From NCBI RefSeq assembly GCF_030285365.1, contig NZ_JASVDS010000003.1, positions 372,001 to 436,000 on the forward strand: a stretch of DNA of 64,000 bases, given 5' to 3'. The position numbers and the translations under genes are program-made. Of this stretch, positions 36,330-45,351 are shown in pieces; within the stretch, counting starts at the first letter, position 1; every line of letters begins with the position of its first letter. This stretch comes from Roseateles subflavus (GTDB taxonomy: Bacteria > Pseudomonadota > Gammaproteobacteria > Burkholderiales > Burkholderiaceae_C). A model generated the notes under the pieces. That model saw only the letters and a list, made by a program, of their open reading frames with translations, had not been told where the DNA came from and searched no databases.

Positions 36330-39300
36330 ATGGATTTCCCGCGCGATTCCGAGTTCCCCGCGGACCTCAGCCCCCTGGCCTGGGTGCAGGAGGAATTGCG
36401 CCGCTCCCTGGAGTCAGTGCACAAGACCTTGCGCCGTGTGCTGCGTGACAACGAGAGCCGCAGCACCCTGATGCTCGGCGGCGAGCCCCAGGGCCCGCAC
36501 CAGCTGATGGAGGCCGCTGCCGCGCAGCTGCACCAGCTCGTGGGCGTGGTGTCCGTGGTGGGTCTCCCGGCCGGCGCCAAGCTGCTGGGCGCCAGTGAGC
36601 GTGCGCTGCGTCATCTGGCGACCGCCCCCCACAACCTGGACCTGCATGCCGTCGAGGCCGTCGAGCGCGCGCATTTCGCGCTGCTGGCCCTGATCACCCG
36701 CATGCTGGCGGGCAATGCCGTCTCCACGCTGGCCCTGTTCCCGTCCTACCGCGACCTCTCCGAGCTGGCGCAGGCCGAGCGCGTGCATCCTGCCGATCTG
36801 TGGCACCACGAGTGGACCTGGCGTGAAGTGCCGGGCTTCCCGCCGGTGTCGGGGCTGCGCCCGGATGCGGTGCGCAACGTCTTCGAGTCCGCCCTCCTCA
36901 AGCAGATGCGGGCGCCGGCGCCCAGCCACGCCCGCCTCCTGAGCGAGCTGTGCGCGGGCCTGGGTGCGTCCGCTGCCGACCAGCAGTCCCGCACGCTGTG
37001 GCAGCTGGCCTCGGCCCAGTTCGAGGCCCAGGCCCAGGGCCTGCTCCAGACGGACAACTACGCCAAGCGCCTGGGCTCGCGCCTGCTGTCGCAGCTGCGC
37101 GCCGGCAGCTCGGGCGAGGTGAGCGTCTCCGACCGCCTCGGCCAGGATCTGCTGTTCTTCTGCGCCCAGGCCCGCCTGCCGGCGCAAGCCAGCCAGGCGC
37201 CGCGCCTGAACGCCGTGCGTGCCGCCTACCACCTGGAATCGGCCGCCACCGGCAACTACGAGGACCAGAGCCTCGGCCGCATCGACCCGAACTGGGTGGC
37301 GCAGGCCAAGCGTCGCGTGCATGCCGCCAAGGAGGGCTGGTCCGCCGCCGCCGAGGGTGAATCGCATCGCCTGGCGAGCCTCAGCGAGCAGTTCGCCGCG
37401 CTGTCCGAGTCCCTCGGCCAGCTCTTCCCCGAAGGTGCCGTCCTGGGCGAGGTGCTGCAGCGTGCCGTCGTCGCGACGCTGCGCTCCAACCAGCCGCCCG
37501 TGCCGCATCTGGCCATGGAAGTGGCCACGGCCATCCTGTACATCGAGGCCGCGCTGGATGACGCCGCCTTCGACCAGCCCGAGCAGGCCGAGCGCGTGCG
37601 CTCCCTGGCCCGACGCGTGTCGTCCGTGGCCCGCGGCGAGGCGCCCGAGGAACTCGAAACCTGGATGGAGGATCTGTACCGCCGGGTCTCCGACCGCCAG
37701 ACCCTCGGCAGCGTCGTGCACGAGCTGCGCGCCAGCCTCACCGAGATCGAGCGCCAGATCGACGAGTACTTCCGCGACCCCGCCAAGCGCGAGGTCCTGA
37801 TCCCCGTGCCGGGCCAGCTGCAGAGCATGCGTGGCGTGCTGAGCGTGCTGGGCATGGACCAGGCCGCGCTGGCCTGCGTGCGCATGCGCGACGAGATCGA
37901 TGCGCTCGCCAGCACCGAGGTCGACCCGAGCCTGGCCGGTCCCAAGGAAATCTTCGATCGCCTGGCCAACAACCTGGGCGCCCTGGGCTTCCTCATCGAC
38001 ATGCTCAGCGTGCAGCCGCAGCTCGCCAAGCGCATGTTCCATTTCGATGAAGTGTCCGGCAGCCTGAATTCCGAAGTGCGGCGCCAGAAGAGCGCGCCGG
38101 TCGCGGTGCCCAACTCGTCCGACCTCCTCAGCCAGGTGCAGGCCGCGGCCGCGGCCGTGGCGTCCGGCGAGCTGCCGGCCGAGGACCTGGCCCGCAGCCT
38201 CGAACTCATCGCCCTGCAGGCCCGTGCCGCCGACGAAACGTCCGTGGCCGAGGCCGCGCAGTCGGCCAAGCAGATGCTGGATGCGGCCCGCCCCGAGACC
38301 GTCGAGGGCGCCACCGCTCCGGCCGGTGCCGACGAGGCCCGCGCCCAGGCGGCCCAGTCCCTCAACGACCTGGTCGCCGCCCGCACGCCGGTGATGCCGG
38401 AGCTGCCGCCCGTCAGCGCGCCCATCCCCGAGGATCCCGCCGCCCTGGACCAGGAAATGCTGGAGATCTTCCTGGCCGAGGCCGAGGAAGTCTGCCAGAC
38501 GGCTCGCGAGGCCCTGCAGGCCCTGGGCGAGCAGAGCCAGAACCTGGAGCACATGACCACCGTGCGCCGGGCCTTCCACACGCTCAAGGGCAGCTCGCGC
38601 ATGGTCGGGCTGAACGAGTTCGGCGAAGCCGGCTGGGCCTGCGAGCAGCTGTACAACGCCCGCCTGTCCGAGCAGAAGGGCGCCGACAAGGCGCTGCTGG
38701 ACTTCACGCACCAGGCCCTCGACTACTTCGACACCTGGGTGGCTGACATCGGCGCCCAGCGCTTCGGCCGCCACAGCGCCGCACCGCTGCGCCAGAGCGC
38801 CGACGCCCTGCGCCTGCATGGCCAGTACCTGCCGCTCGTGGCCGTCGCTGCGCCCGAACCCGTGCAGGCAGCCGGGGTCGAGCCCGTGGCCGCGCCGTCC
38901 GCCCCCGAACCGATGGCGGACGTGCCGGCCGAGCTGCCGCCGGCCTTTGCCGTCACCGAGATCAACGGTGCGCTGTCGGACGACGACACCGCCGCGCTGC
39001 CCGAGCTGAGCCTGGATCTGACCGAGCTTGCCGAGCCCGCGGCCGAGATCACCCCGGTGGTCGAGGCGCCCGCGCAGCCGCCGGAAGTGCCGGCCGAACT
39101 GCCGATCGAACTGCCGACCGAATTGCCGACCGAATTGCCGGAGCTGGGCGAGACGCTCTCGCTGGACGAGCTGCCCGAGCTGGGCGAAGTCATCGAAATG
39201 CCGGTGCTGTCGGACGATGTCGACGAGGTGCCGGTGGTGGCGGCGCAGGCCGACGACCTGTCGCTGGACCTGTCGCTGGACGCCCTGGCTGCGACGCCGG

Positions 39301-42300
39301 CCGATCCGGAGCCCCTCGCCACCGAGCCGATGCCGCTCGAGATGGCCCCGGAAGCCGCCGCCGTGCCAGTCCTGGAACCCCTGAGCCTGGACCTGCCGGA
39401 CGAGCCGGCCGATGCCGTGGACAGCACGCTGCGTCTGGCGGCCCAGGACCTGCCGTCCGCCGATGCCCTGGGCGAGCTGCTGCACCTCGACCTCGAGGTG
39501 CCGCTGGAAGCCCCGCAGGTGGCCGAGGCCGCCGAGCCGTCGCTCGACCTGTCGCTGCTGGAAGACCTGGGCGAAGTCCAGGCCGCCATGCCCGAACTGC
39601 AGGTCCTCAGCCCTGACGACACCCCGACGATGGCGCTGCCCATCGCCAACGCACAAGCCGACGTGCAAGCCCTCGGCGACGACGCGCTGCCGGCCTTCGA
39701 GCTGCCCCTGGTCGAGCCGGCCGATGCCGTGCCGGACGTCGCCGACGCGCTGGCCGTCGAGTCCCTGGACACCGACGCCCTGGACCTGCCCGCCGTGCTG
39801 GAAGTGGCCGACGTTGTCGAGCTGGCCGATGTGACCGATGCCGTCACCCCCGTGGTGGACGAGGCCGTGCGCACGGCGCCTCAGCTCACGCTGGTGAGCG
39901 ACCAGGGCCATGCCGTGGGCGCCGACGACGCCTCCGCGCTGGCCTCGGACGCACCGGTCGAGGAAGGCGAGGACGACGAAAGCGTCAAGGTCATCGGCCC
40001 GCTGCGCATCAGCATCAGCCTCTTCAACATCTTCCTGAACGAAGCCGACGAACTCTCGCGCCGCCTGAGCACCGAGCTGTCCGAGTGGTCGCTGCAGCTT
40101 AACGACACCGTGCCGGCCGCCTGCGAGGCCCTCGCGCACAAGCTCGCGGGCAATGCCGCGACGGTGGGCTACGAGGACCTGTCCGACCTGGCCCGGGCGC
40201 TGGAGCACGCCCTGGAGCGCGCCGCCCTGGCCGGCCGCTACACCGAGAAGGACGCCGAGACCTTTGTCCGGGCCGCGGAAGACATCCGCCGGCTGCTGCA
40301 CCAGTTCGCCGCCGGCTTCCTCAAGCCGGTCGAGCCCGGCCTGGTCGAGGCGCTGCAAGCCTACGAGGCCCTGGACCGCCGCGATCCGCTGGATGACAGC
40401 ACGGACAGCGACTACGACCAGCTCGCCGCCCTGGTGGCGACCGAGGACCTGGAGTCGGATGCCGCACCGCTGCCTGCCATTGCCGAGACCGTCGAGGCGC
40501 ACGAGGCCGAGCTGCCGGTCGTGGCCGAGGTGATCGAGGTCGCCGAAGTGGCTGACATTGCCGACGTGCCCGACGTCGCTGAAGAGGCTCAGGCCGCACC
40601 GGTGCAGACCGTGGCCGTCGAGGACTTCCCCAGCGGCGAGGCCGATCACATCGACGACGAGCTCTTCCCGATCTTCGAGGAAGAGGCCGACGACCTGCTC
40701 CAGAGCCTGCATGCCGCGATGCGCGAATGGCAGGCGGCACCGGCCGATGCGAGCCGCGCCGCGGCCTGCATGCGTCATCTGCACACCTTCAAGGGCGGCG
40801 CACGCCTGGCCGGCGCCATGCAGCTGGGCGAGCTGGCGCACGAGCTGGAAAGCTCCATCGAACGCCTGCTGGGCGGCGGTGCCGTCGACGCCATGGGCGT
40901 GATGGCGCTGCAGGACGATGCCGATGCCCTGGAAGCCGCCTTCGAACGCCTGCGTGAACGCCTCAAGGGTGGCGGCGCGCCGGCACCCGTGGCACCCGTG
41001 GTGGCCCCGAAGCCGGCACCCGAAGCGCCCGCGCCGGTGCTCAGCGCCGACGCCGCCCATGAGATGGAAGCCGCGCTGGCCCTGGCCGCCGAGGCCGCCG
41101 CCGCACCGGCTGAAGCGCCGGCGGACGAGCTGGCCGTGGAAGCCGTGGAGGCCGTGGCGCCGAGCGCCGACGTCGTGTCCGCCGAGGCGGTGGACGGGGC
41201 TGTGGAAGTCGCTCCCGAGACCGAAGCCGTCGCCGGGGACGCTCCTGTCGAGCCGCTGGCCGAGACCGTTCCGGCCGAGGCCCTGCTGCCGGTGTCCGAC
41301 GTCGTGTCGGAGGCCGTGCCCGACGAGCTGCTGTCCGCCTTTGGCGAGCTGCCGCCGGTCCAGATCGCGACGCCTGCGCCCGTGGCCGCCAGGCCCATCG
41401 ACTGGGCGCAGTTCGCCAGCGGCAAGGAACTGGAATCCGACAGCGCGATGCTGTCGCAGGCCCAGTCCGTGGTGCGTGTGCGTGGCCCGGTGCTGGAGCG
41501 CATGGCCACGCAGGCCGGCGAAGTCTCGATCCGCCGTGCCCGTCTGGAAGGCGAGCTGGGCGCCATGAAGACCGCGCTGGTCGACCTGGAGGACAACCTG
41601 GAACGTCTGCGCGCCCAGCTCCGCGAGCTGGAAGTGCAGGCCGAAGCCCAGATGGGCTCCAGCCGCGAGGTGGCCAAGCAGCTGGGTCGCGACTTCGACC
41701 CGCTCGAGTTCGACCGCTACACCCGCTTCCAGGAACTGACCCGCATGATGGCCGAGTCGGTGAACGACGTGGCCACCGTGCAGCGCAGCCTGCTGCGCAA
41801 CGTGCAGCTGGGTGAAGATGAGCTGGCGGGCCAGTCCCGTCTGACGCGCGAGCTGCAGGATGACCTGCTGCGCACGCGGATGGTGGAGTTCGAATCGCTG
41901 GCCGAGCGGATGCACCGCGTCGTGCGTCAGGCCTCCCGCGAGGTCGGCAAGCAGGTCCAGCTGGAGATCACCGGCGGCCACGTCGAACTGGACCGCTCGG
42001 TGCTGGAGCGTCTGATTGGCTCCTTCGAGCATCTGCTGCGCAACAGCGTGATCCACGGCATCGAGTCGCCCCAGAAGCGCGAGGCCGCGGGCAAGGCCGC
42101 GGTCGGCCACATCCACGTGCAGCTGGCCCAGGAAGGCAACGAGGTCGTGCTGCGCTTCACCGATGACGGCGCCGGCCTGAACCTGCCCCGCATCCGCGAG
42201 CGCGGCATCGCCCAGGGCCTGATCAAACCCGACACACAGCTGACCGACGAGCAGCTGATGGCGCTGATCTTCGCGCCCGGCTTCTCGACCGCCCACGAGG

Positions 42301-43304
42301 TGACCGAGCTGGCTGGCCGCGGCGTGGGCATGGACGTCGTCCGCTCCGAGGTCAACACGCTGGGCGGCTACGTCGAGACCCAGAGCCGCGAAGGCATGGG
42401 CACCAGCTTCGCACTGCGCGTGCCGCTGACCACCGCGCTGACGCAGGTCGTGCAGCTGCGCTGCGGCGACCTGGTCGTCGCCGTGCCCGCCAACCTGATC
42501 GACTCCGTGCTGCGCCTGCCGCCGGCCCAGGTCGAGAAGGGCTACGAGTCCGGCGCCCTGCAGCTGGGTGAGATGAACGTGCCGATGTACTGGCTGGGCG
42601 GCCTGCTGCAGGCCGGCGAGCGTGGCCACATCCACGGCCGCACGGCGTCCGTGGTGCTGGTGCGCAGCGCCCACCAGCGCGTGGCCCTGCACGTCGACGA
42701 AGTGGTCGGCAACCAGGAAGTCGTGATCAAGAACCTCGGCCCGCAGCTGATCCACGTGCCGGGTCTGGCCGGCATCAGCCTGCTGGCTTCGGGCGACGTG
42801 GCCCTGATCTACAACCCGGTGGCCCTGGCCAACGTCTACGGCGAGCATGCGCAGGCCCTGGTCCGCGCCGATGCCGAGGCGCTCGCCGCCCAGGCCTCGG
42901 TCGTGGTCGAGGAGAAGCTGCCGCCGCTGGTCCTGGTGGTGGACGATTCCCTCACGGTGCGCCGCGTCACGCAGCGTCTGCTGGAGCGCGAAGGTTACCG
43001 GGTCAAGCTGGCCAAGGACGGCCTGGACGCGATGGAGCAGCTGGCCGCGGACGAACTGCCGGGCGTGGTTCTCTCGGACATCGAGATGCCTCGCATGGAC
43101 GGCTTCGACCTGGTCCGCAACCTGCGCGCCGACCCGCGTCTCAAGGCACTGCCGGTGATCATGATCACCTCGCGGATCGCGCAGAAGCACCGCGACTATG
43201 CGCACGAGTTGGGCGTTGACGACTATCTGGGCAAGCCCTATGACGAGGATCTGCTGCTGAGCCTCATTGCTCGCTACACTGCCGAGGTGCCAGTGGCTGC
43301 CTGA
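36330..43304 (+). CDS. chpA: Hybrid chemotaxis histidine kinase ChpA (multi-Hpt CheA-CheY)
   Basis: The 2324-residue central kinase of the pilus chemosensory system. Canonical Hpt histidines are H750 (FHTLKGSS), H1270 (AHKLAGNA) and H1485 (LHTFKGGA). Two more Hpt-like modules are altered: H68 in HQLVG lacks the lysine, and position 498 in QSMRG has Gln for His. Long acidic Pro/Ala/Glu linkers (about 835-1210 and 1380-1440) separate them. A coiled dimerisation region, HATPase (N-box HLLRNSVIHG near 1905), CheW domain (about 2020-2160) and receiver with D2250 (LSDIEMPRMDG) follow. ChpA of P. aeruginosa (2472 residues) has a similar plan. It phosphorylates PilG and PilH. A terminator follows the stop. 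Confidence 0.95.
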   Translation: MDFPRDSEFPADLSPLAWVQEELRRSLESVHKTLRRVLRDNESRSTLMLGGEPQGPHQLMEAAAAQLHQLVGVVSVVGLPAGAKLLGASERALRHLATAPHNLDLHAVEAVERAHFALLALITRMLAGNAVSTLALFPSYRDLSELAQAERVHPADLWHHEWTWREVPGFPPVSGLRPDAVRNVFESALLKQMRAPAPSHARLLSELCAGLGASAADQQSRTLWQLASAQFEAQAQGLLQTDNYAKRLGSRLLSQLRAGSSGEVSVSDRLGQDLLFFCAQARLPAQASQAPRLNAVRAAYHLESAATGNYEDQSLGRIDPNWVAQAKRRVHAAKEGWSAAAEGESHRLASLSEQFAALSESLGQLFPEGAVLGEVLQRAVVATLRSNQPPVPHLAMEVATAILYIEAALDDAAFDQPEQAERVRSLARRVSSVARGEAPEELETWMEDLYRRVSDRQTLGSVVHELRASLTEIERQIDEYFRDPAKREVLIPVPGQLQSMRGVLSVLGMDQAALACVRMRDEIDALASTEVDPSLAGPKEIFDRLANNLGALGFLIDMLSVQPQLAKRMFHFDEVSGSLNSEVRRQKSAPVAVPNSSDLLSQVQAAAAAVASGELPAEDLARSLELIALQARAADETSVAEAAQSAKQMLDAARPETVEGATAPAGADEARAQAAQSLNDLVAARTPVMPELPPVSAPIPEDPAALDQEMLEIFLAEAEEVCQTAREALQALGEQSQNLEHMTTVRRAFHTLKGSSRMVGLNEFGEAGWACEQLYNARLSEQKGADKALLDFTHQALDYFDTWVADIGAQRFGRHSAAPLRQSADALRLHGQYLPLVAVAAPEPVQAAGVEPVAAPSAPEPMADVPAELPPAFAVTEINGALSDDDTAALPELSLDLTELAEPAAEITPVVEAPAQPPEVPAELPIELPTELPTELPELGETLSLDELPELGEVIEMPVLSDDVDEVPVVAAQADDLSLDLSLDALAATPADPEPLATEPMPLEMAPEAAAVPVLEPLSLDLPDEPADAVDSTLRLAAQDLPSADALGELLHLDLEVPLEAPQVAEAAEPSLDLSLLEDLGEVQAAMPELQVLSPDDTPTMALPIANAQADVQALGDDALPAFELPLVEPADAVPDVADALAVESLDTDALDLPAVLEVADVVELADVTDAVTPVVDEAVRTAPQLTLVSDQGHAVGADDASALASDAPVEEGEDDESVKVIGPLRISISLFNIFLNEADELSRRLSTELSEWSLQLNDTVPAACEALAHKLAGNAATVGYEDLSDLARALEHALERAALAGRYTEKDAETFVRAAEDIRRLLHQFAAGFLKPVEPGLVEALQAYEALDRRDPLDDSTDSDYDQLAALVATEDLESDAAPLPAIAETVEAHEAELPVVAEVIEVAEVADIADVPDVAEEAQAAPVQTVAVEDFPSGEADHIDDELFPIFEEEADDLLQSLHAAMREWQAAPADASRAAACMRHLHTFKGGARLAGAMQLGELAHELESSIERLLGGGAVDAMGVMALQDDADALEAAFERLRERLKGGGAPAPVAPVVAPKPAPEAPAPVLSADAAHEMEAALALAAEAAAAPAEAPADELAVEAVEAVAPSADVVSAEAVDGAVEVAPETEAVAGDAPVEPLAETVPAEALLPVSDVVSEAVPDELLSAFGELPPVQIATPAPVAARPIDWAQFASGKELESDSAMLSQAQSVVRVRGPVLERMATQAGEVSIRRARLEGELGAMKTALVDLEDNLERLRAQLRELEVQAEAQMGSSREVAKQLGRDFDPLEFDRYTRFQELTRMMAESVNDVATVQRSLLRNVQLGEDELAGQSRLTRELQDDLLRTRMVEFESLAERMHRVVRQASREVGKQVQLEITGGHVELDRSVLERLIGSFEHLLRNSVIHGIESPQKREAAGKAAVGHIHVQLAQEGNEVVLRFTDDGAGLNLPRIRERGIAQGLIKPDTQLTDEQLMALIFAPGFSTAHEVTELAGRGVGMDVVRSEVNTLGGYVETQSREGMGTSFALRVPLTTALTQVVQLRCGDLVVAVPANLIDSVLRLPPAQVEKGYESGALQLGEMNVPMYWLGGLLQAGERGHIHGRTASVVLVRSAHQRVALHVDEVVGNQEVVIKNLGPQLIHVPGLAGISLLASGDVALIYNPVALANVYGEHAQALVRADAEALAAQASVVVEEKLPPLVLVVDDSLTVRRVTQRLLEREGYRVKLAKDGLDAMEQLAADELPGVVLSDIEMPRMDGFDLVRNLRADPRLKALPVIMITSRIAQKHRDYAHELGVDDYLGKPYDEDLLLSLIARYTAEVPVAA
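39082..39146 (+). repeat. 12-bp tandem repeat encoding ELPT units in the ChpA linker
   Basis: Units close to GAACTGCCGACC/GAATTGCCGACC repeat about four times in frame, coding ELPI-ELPT-ELPT-ELPE inside the first acidic linker of ChpA. Neighbouring copies differ by one or two bases. Confidence 0.8.
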
Positions 43305-43310
43305 TCCCCA

Positions 43311-43340
43311 GGGGGGCTGCAGCCCCCCTTCCTCGTTTTT
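43311..43340 (+). terminator. Terminator after chpA
   Basis: An 18-bp perfect palindrome GGGGGGCTGCAGCCCCCC (43311-43328) starts 6 bp after the chpA stop and is followed by TTCCTCGTTTTT. It probably ends the Pil-Chp message before the diguanylate cyclase gene, although the small loop and interrupted T-run may allow read-through. Confidence 0.8.
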
Positions 43341-43378
43341 CGAAGGCCCGCGGGGCCGGAGCGTCCTCACAGGCCGTC

Positions 43379-44416
43379 ATGTCCGAAGTCGTTGAGCATC
43401 TGGCAGAGTTGACCGGGTTCCGGGATCGGGACGTCATGGACGTCACCCTGGTTTCGGCCCTGCGTGATCTGCTGGAGCCGCTCTCCGTGGCCATCTTCCG
43501 CTGCGTGGGTGAGCCGGGCCAGCAGCGCTGGCTGACGCGGGCGCGCCTGGCGGCGGACGACGCCGTTGCCTCGGCCGACTCCCTCTGGACGGAGCCCGGC
43601 CGCCTGCCGCTGCTGAGCGCCTTCCCGCAACGCCAGGCCTGCCTGGACAGCCGCACCATCCTGCACAGCGAGGTGGACGGCGCCCATGAGACGCTCTTTC
43701 CGCTCCAGACCGACCGCGAGGTCATCGGCGTGCTTGAGGTGCGCTCGCTGGAGCTGCTGACCCCCTCCGAGCAGCGCACGGTGGGCAGCATCCTGCGGAT
43801 CTATCACAACTTCCAGGGCCTGCTCGACTACAGCGAGCGGGACACCCTCACCGGGCTGCTGAACCGCAAGACCTTCGACGAGAGCTTCCTCAAGGCTGTC
43901 AGCGAGCTGCCTCACCATCCCGTCACGGCATCGGCGGAGGACGGCCGGCGCCACGAGCCGGCGTCCACGCACTGGTGGCTGGGTGTCATCGACATCGACC
44001 ACTTCAAGCAGGTGAACGACCGCTTCGGCCACCTCATCGGCGACGAAGTCCTGCTGCTGCTCTCGCGCCTCATGCGCAACAGCTTCCGCTTCAACGACCT
44101 GCTCTACCGCTTCGGCGGCGAGGAGTTCGTGGTGCTGATGCGCTGTGCCGATGAGCCCGATGCGGCCCACGCCTTCGAGCGCCTGCGCCACAACACCGAG
44201 TCCTACGCCTTCCCGCAGGTGGGGCGCATCACGGTGAGCGTGGGCTTCACCGAAGTCCGGAGCGGGGACACCCCTGCGAGCGCCTTCGAGCGGGCGGACA
44301 AGGCCGTCTATCACGCCAAGTCCCACGGCCGCAACCAGGTCCACAGCCACGCCGAGCTGGTCCGCTCCGGCGAGATGACCGAACACGAACAGCACAGCGA
44401 CATCGAGCTGTTCTGA
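43379..44416 (+). CDS. GGDEF-domain diguanylate cyclase
   Basis: A 345-residue cytosolic protein. The N-terminal about 155 residues look like a GAF-type sensor, and the C-terminal GGDEF domain has the active-site variant GGEEF (246-250) preceded by an RFND inhibitory site (237-240) at the correct five-residue spacing. The domain carries an insert of about 20 residues (HHPVTASAEDG...) before the metal-binding HWWLGVIDIDHF. It should make c-di-GMP. It begins 74 bp after chpA, beyond a terminator, in the same direction; a link to pilus control is likely but inferred. Confidence 0.92.
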   Translation: MSEVVEHLAELTGFRDRDVMDVTLVSALRDLLEPLSVAIFRCVGEPGQQRWLTRARLAADDAVASADSLWTEPGRLPLLSAFPQRQACLDSRTILHSEVDGAHETLFPLQTDREVIGVLEVRSLELLTPSEQRTVGSILRIYHNFQGLLDYSERDTLTGLLNRKTFDESFLKAVSELPHHPVTASAEDGRRHEPASTHWWLGVIDIDHFKQVNDRFGHLIGDEVLLLLSRLMRNSFRFNDLLYRFGGEEFVVLMRCADEPDAAHAFERLRHNTESYAFPQVGRITVSVGFTEVRSGDTPASAFERADKAVYHAKSHGRNQVHSHAELVRSGEMTEHEQHSDIELF

Positions 44417-44547
44417 CGCCGCCGGCCCACGGCGTTCCGTCCTTCCCTGACGTCTGAGCCGCGGAGTCTCCACCCGTTGGGGGCGGCGCTGCGCACCATC
44501 TTGGGGCCGCCGTGCGGCGGGCGTCGATGCCAGGCCAGGTTCTGGGG

Positions 44548-44579
44548 TTAATCAATCGATTGATTAATTTCGCTAGAAT
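44548..44579 (+). promoter_or_regulatory. 20-bp palindromic operator and -10 box before the TetR gene
   Basis: TTAATCAATCGATTGATTAA (44548-44567) is a perfect 20-bp palindrome in otherwise GC-rich sequence, followed by TAGAAT (44574-44579) as a likely -10 box, 21 bp before the tetR ATG. The position overlaps where the -35 would lie. A TetR-type repressor bound here would block its own and the efflux operon's transcription. Confidence 0.85.
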
Positions 44580-44587
44580 CCGCCGCC

Positions 44588-45286
44588 ATGTCCTCCCCAG
44601 CCTCTTCCGGTGTCGAAATGCCCGACGCCATGCCCCTCACGCCCGAGACCGGCACCCGTGAGCGCCTGCTCCGCGAAGCCCTTCGCATCTTCGGTGCCAA
44701 GGGCTTCGACAAGGCCAGCACCCGCGAGATCTGCCAGGCGGCCGGTGCCAACATCGGCATGATCAAGTACTACTTCGGCGACAAGCAGGGCCTGTACAGC
44801 GAGGCCCTGATGCGGCCCATGGAGGCCATCATCCAGGGCATCCCCTGGCAGGCGGGGCAGGCGCTGGACCTGACGTCGTGGCTGCAGCAGCTGTACGGCG
44901 CCTTCGTGGCGCCCCTGCGCCGGCCCGACTCCGGCCTGGTCGATCTCATGCGGGTCTGGGGCCGCGAGCTCTCGGACCCCACGCCCGTGGGCGAGCAGGT
45001 CTGCATGGCCTTCATGCAGCCCTTCCATGACCAGCTGATCGCCTCCCTGGGGCAGCGCCTGGGCGTGGTGGCGCCGGATCCGGGCGTGCACCGGCTCGGC
45101 TTCGCCCTCATGGCCCTGGTGCAGGACTACTGGACTTCCGCCGACTACATGGAGGCGCTGGCGCCAGGCAGCGTGCACGCCGAGGGCGCGCTCGACGAGG
45201 TGCTGGAGACGCTGGTCTGCTACGGCGAGGCCCTCATCCAGGCCGAGACCGCCCGTCGGCACCGCCGGCGGCCCAGCGGTCCATGA
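44588..45286 (+). CDS. TetR family repressor with DUF1956/CecR-type C-terminal domain
   Basis: A 232-residue regulator. The TetR helix-turn-helix spans about residues 24-70 (LREALRIFGAKGFDKASTREICQAAG, ending in MIKYYFGDKQGLY). The ligand-binding C-terminal part (PLMRPMEAI...LAPGSVHAEGALDEV) fits the DUF1956 group that includes E. coli CecR (YbiH), a regulator of an ABC efflux operon. It heads an RND efflux operon and is preceded by a perfect 20-bp palindrome, so autoregulation and control of the pump are very likely. The inducer is unknown. Confidence 0.88.
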   Translation: MSSPASSGVEMPDAMPLTPETGTRERLLREALRIFGAKGFDKASTREICQAAGANIGMIKYYFGDKQGLYSEALMRPMEAIIQGIPWQAGQALDLTSWLQQLYGAFVAPLRRPDSGLVDLMRVWGRELSDPTPVGEQVCMAFMQPFHDQLIASLGQRLGVVAPDPGVHRLGFALMALVQDYWTSADYMEALAPGSVHAEGALDEVLETLVCYGEALIQAETARRHRRRPSGP

Positions 45287-45351
45287 CCTCTGTCCGGCCC
45301 CCCGCTTGCCCTCGAACCTTCCGCCCAGATTCCAAGAGACCAAGGACGCTG

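Noticed and set aside
36414-43370. A 2318-codon open frame on the minus strand opposite chpA
   Set aside because: It is a by-product of high GC and biased third positions; its product is a low-complexity His/Arg/Gly/Gln/Leu chain without domains, whereas the plus strand encodes a full ChpA.
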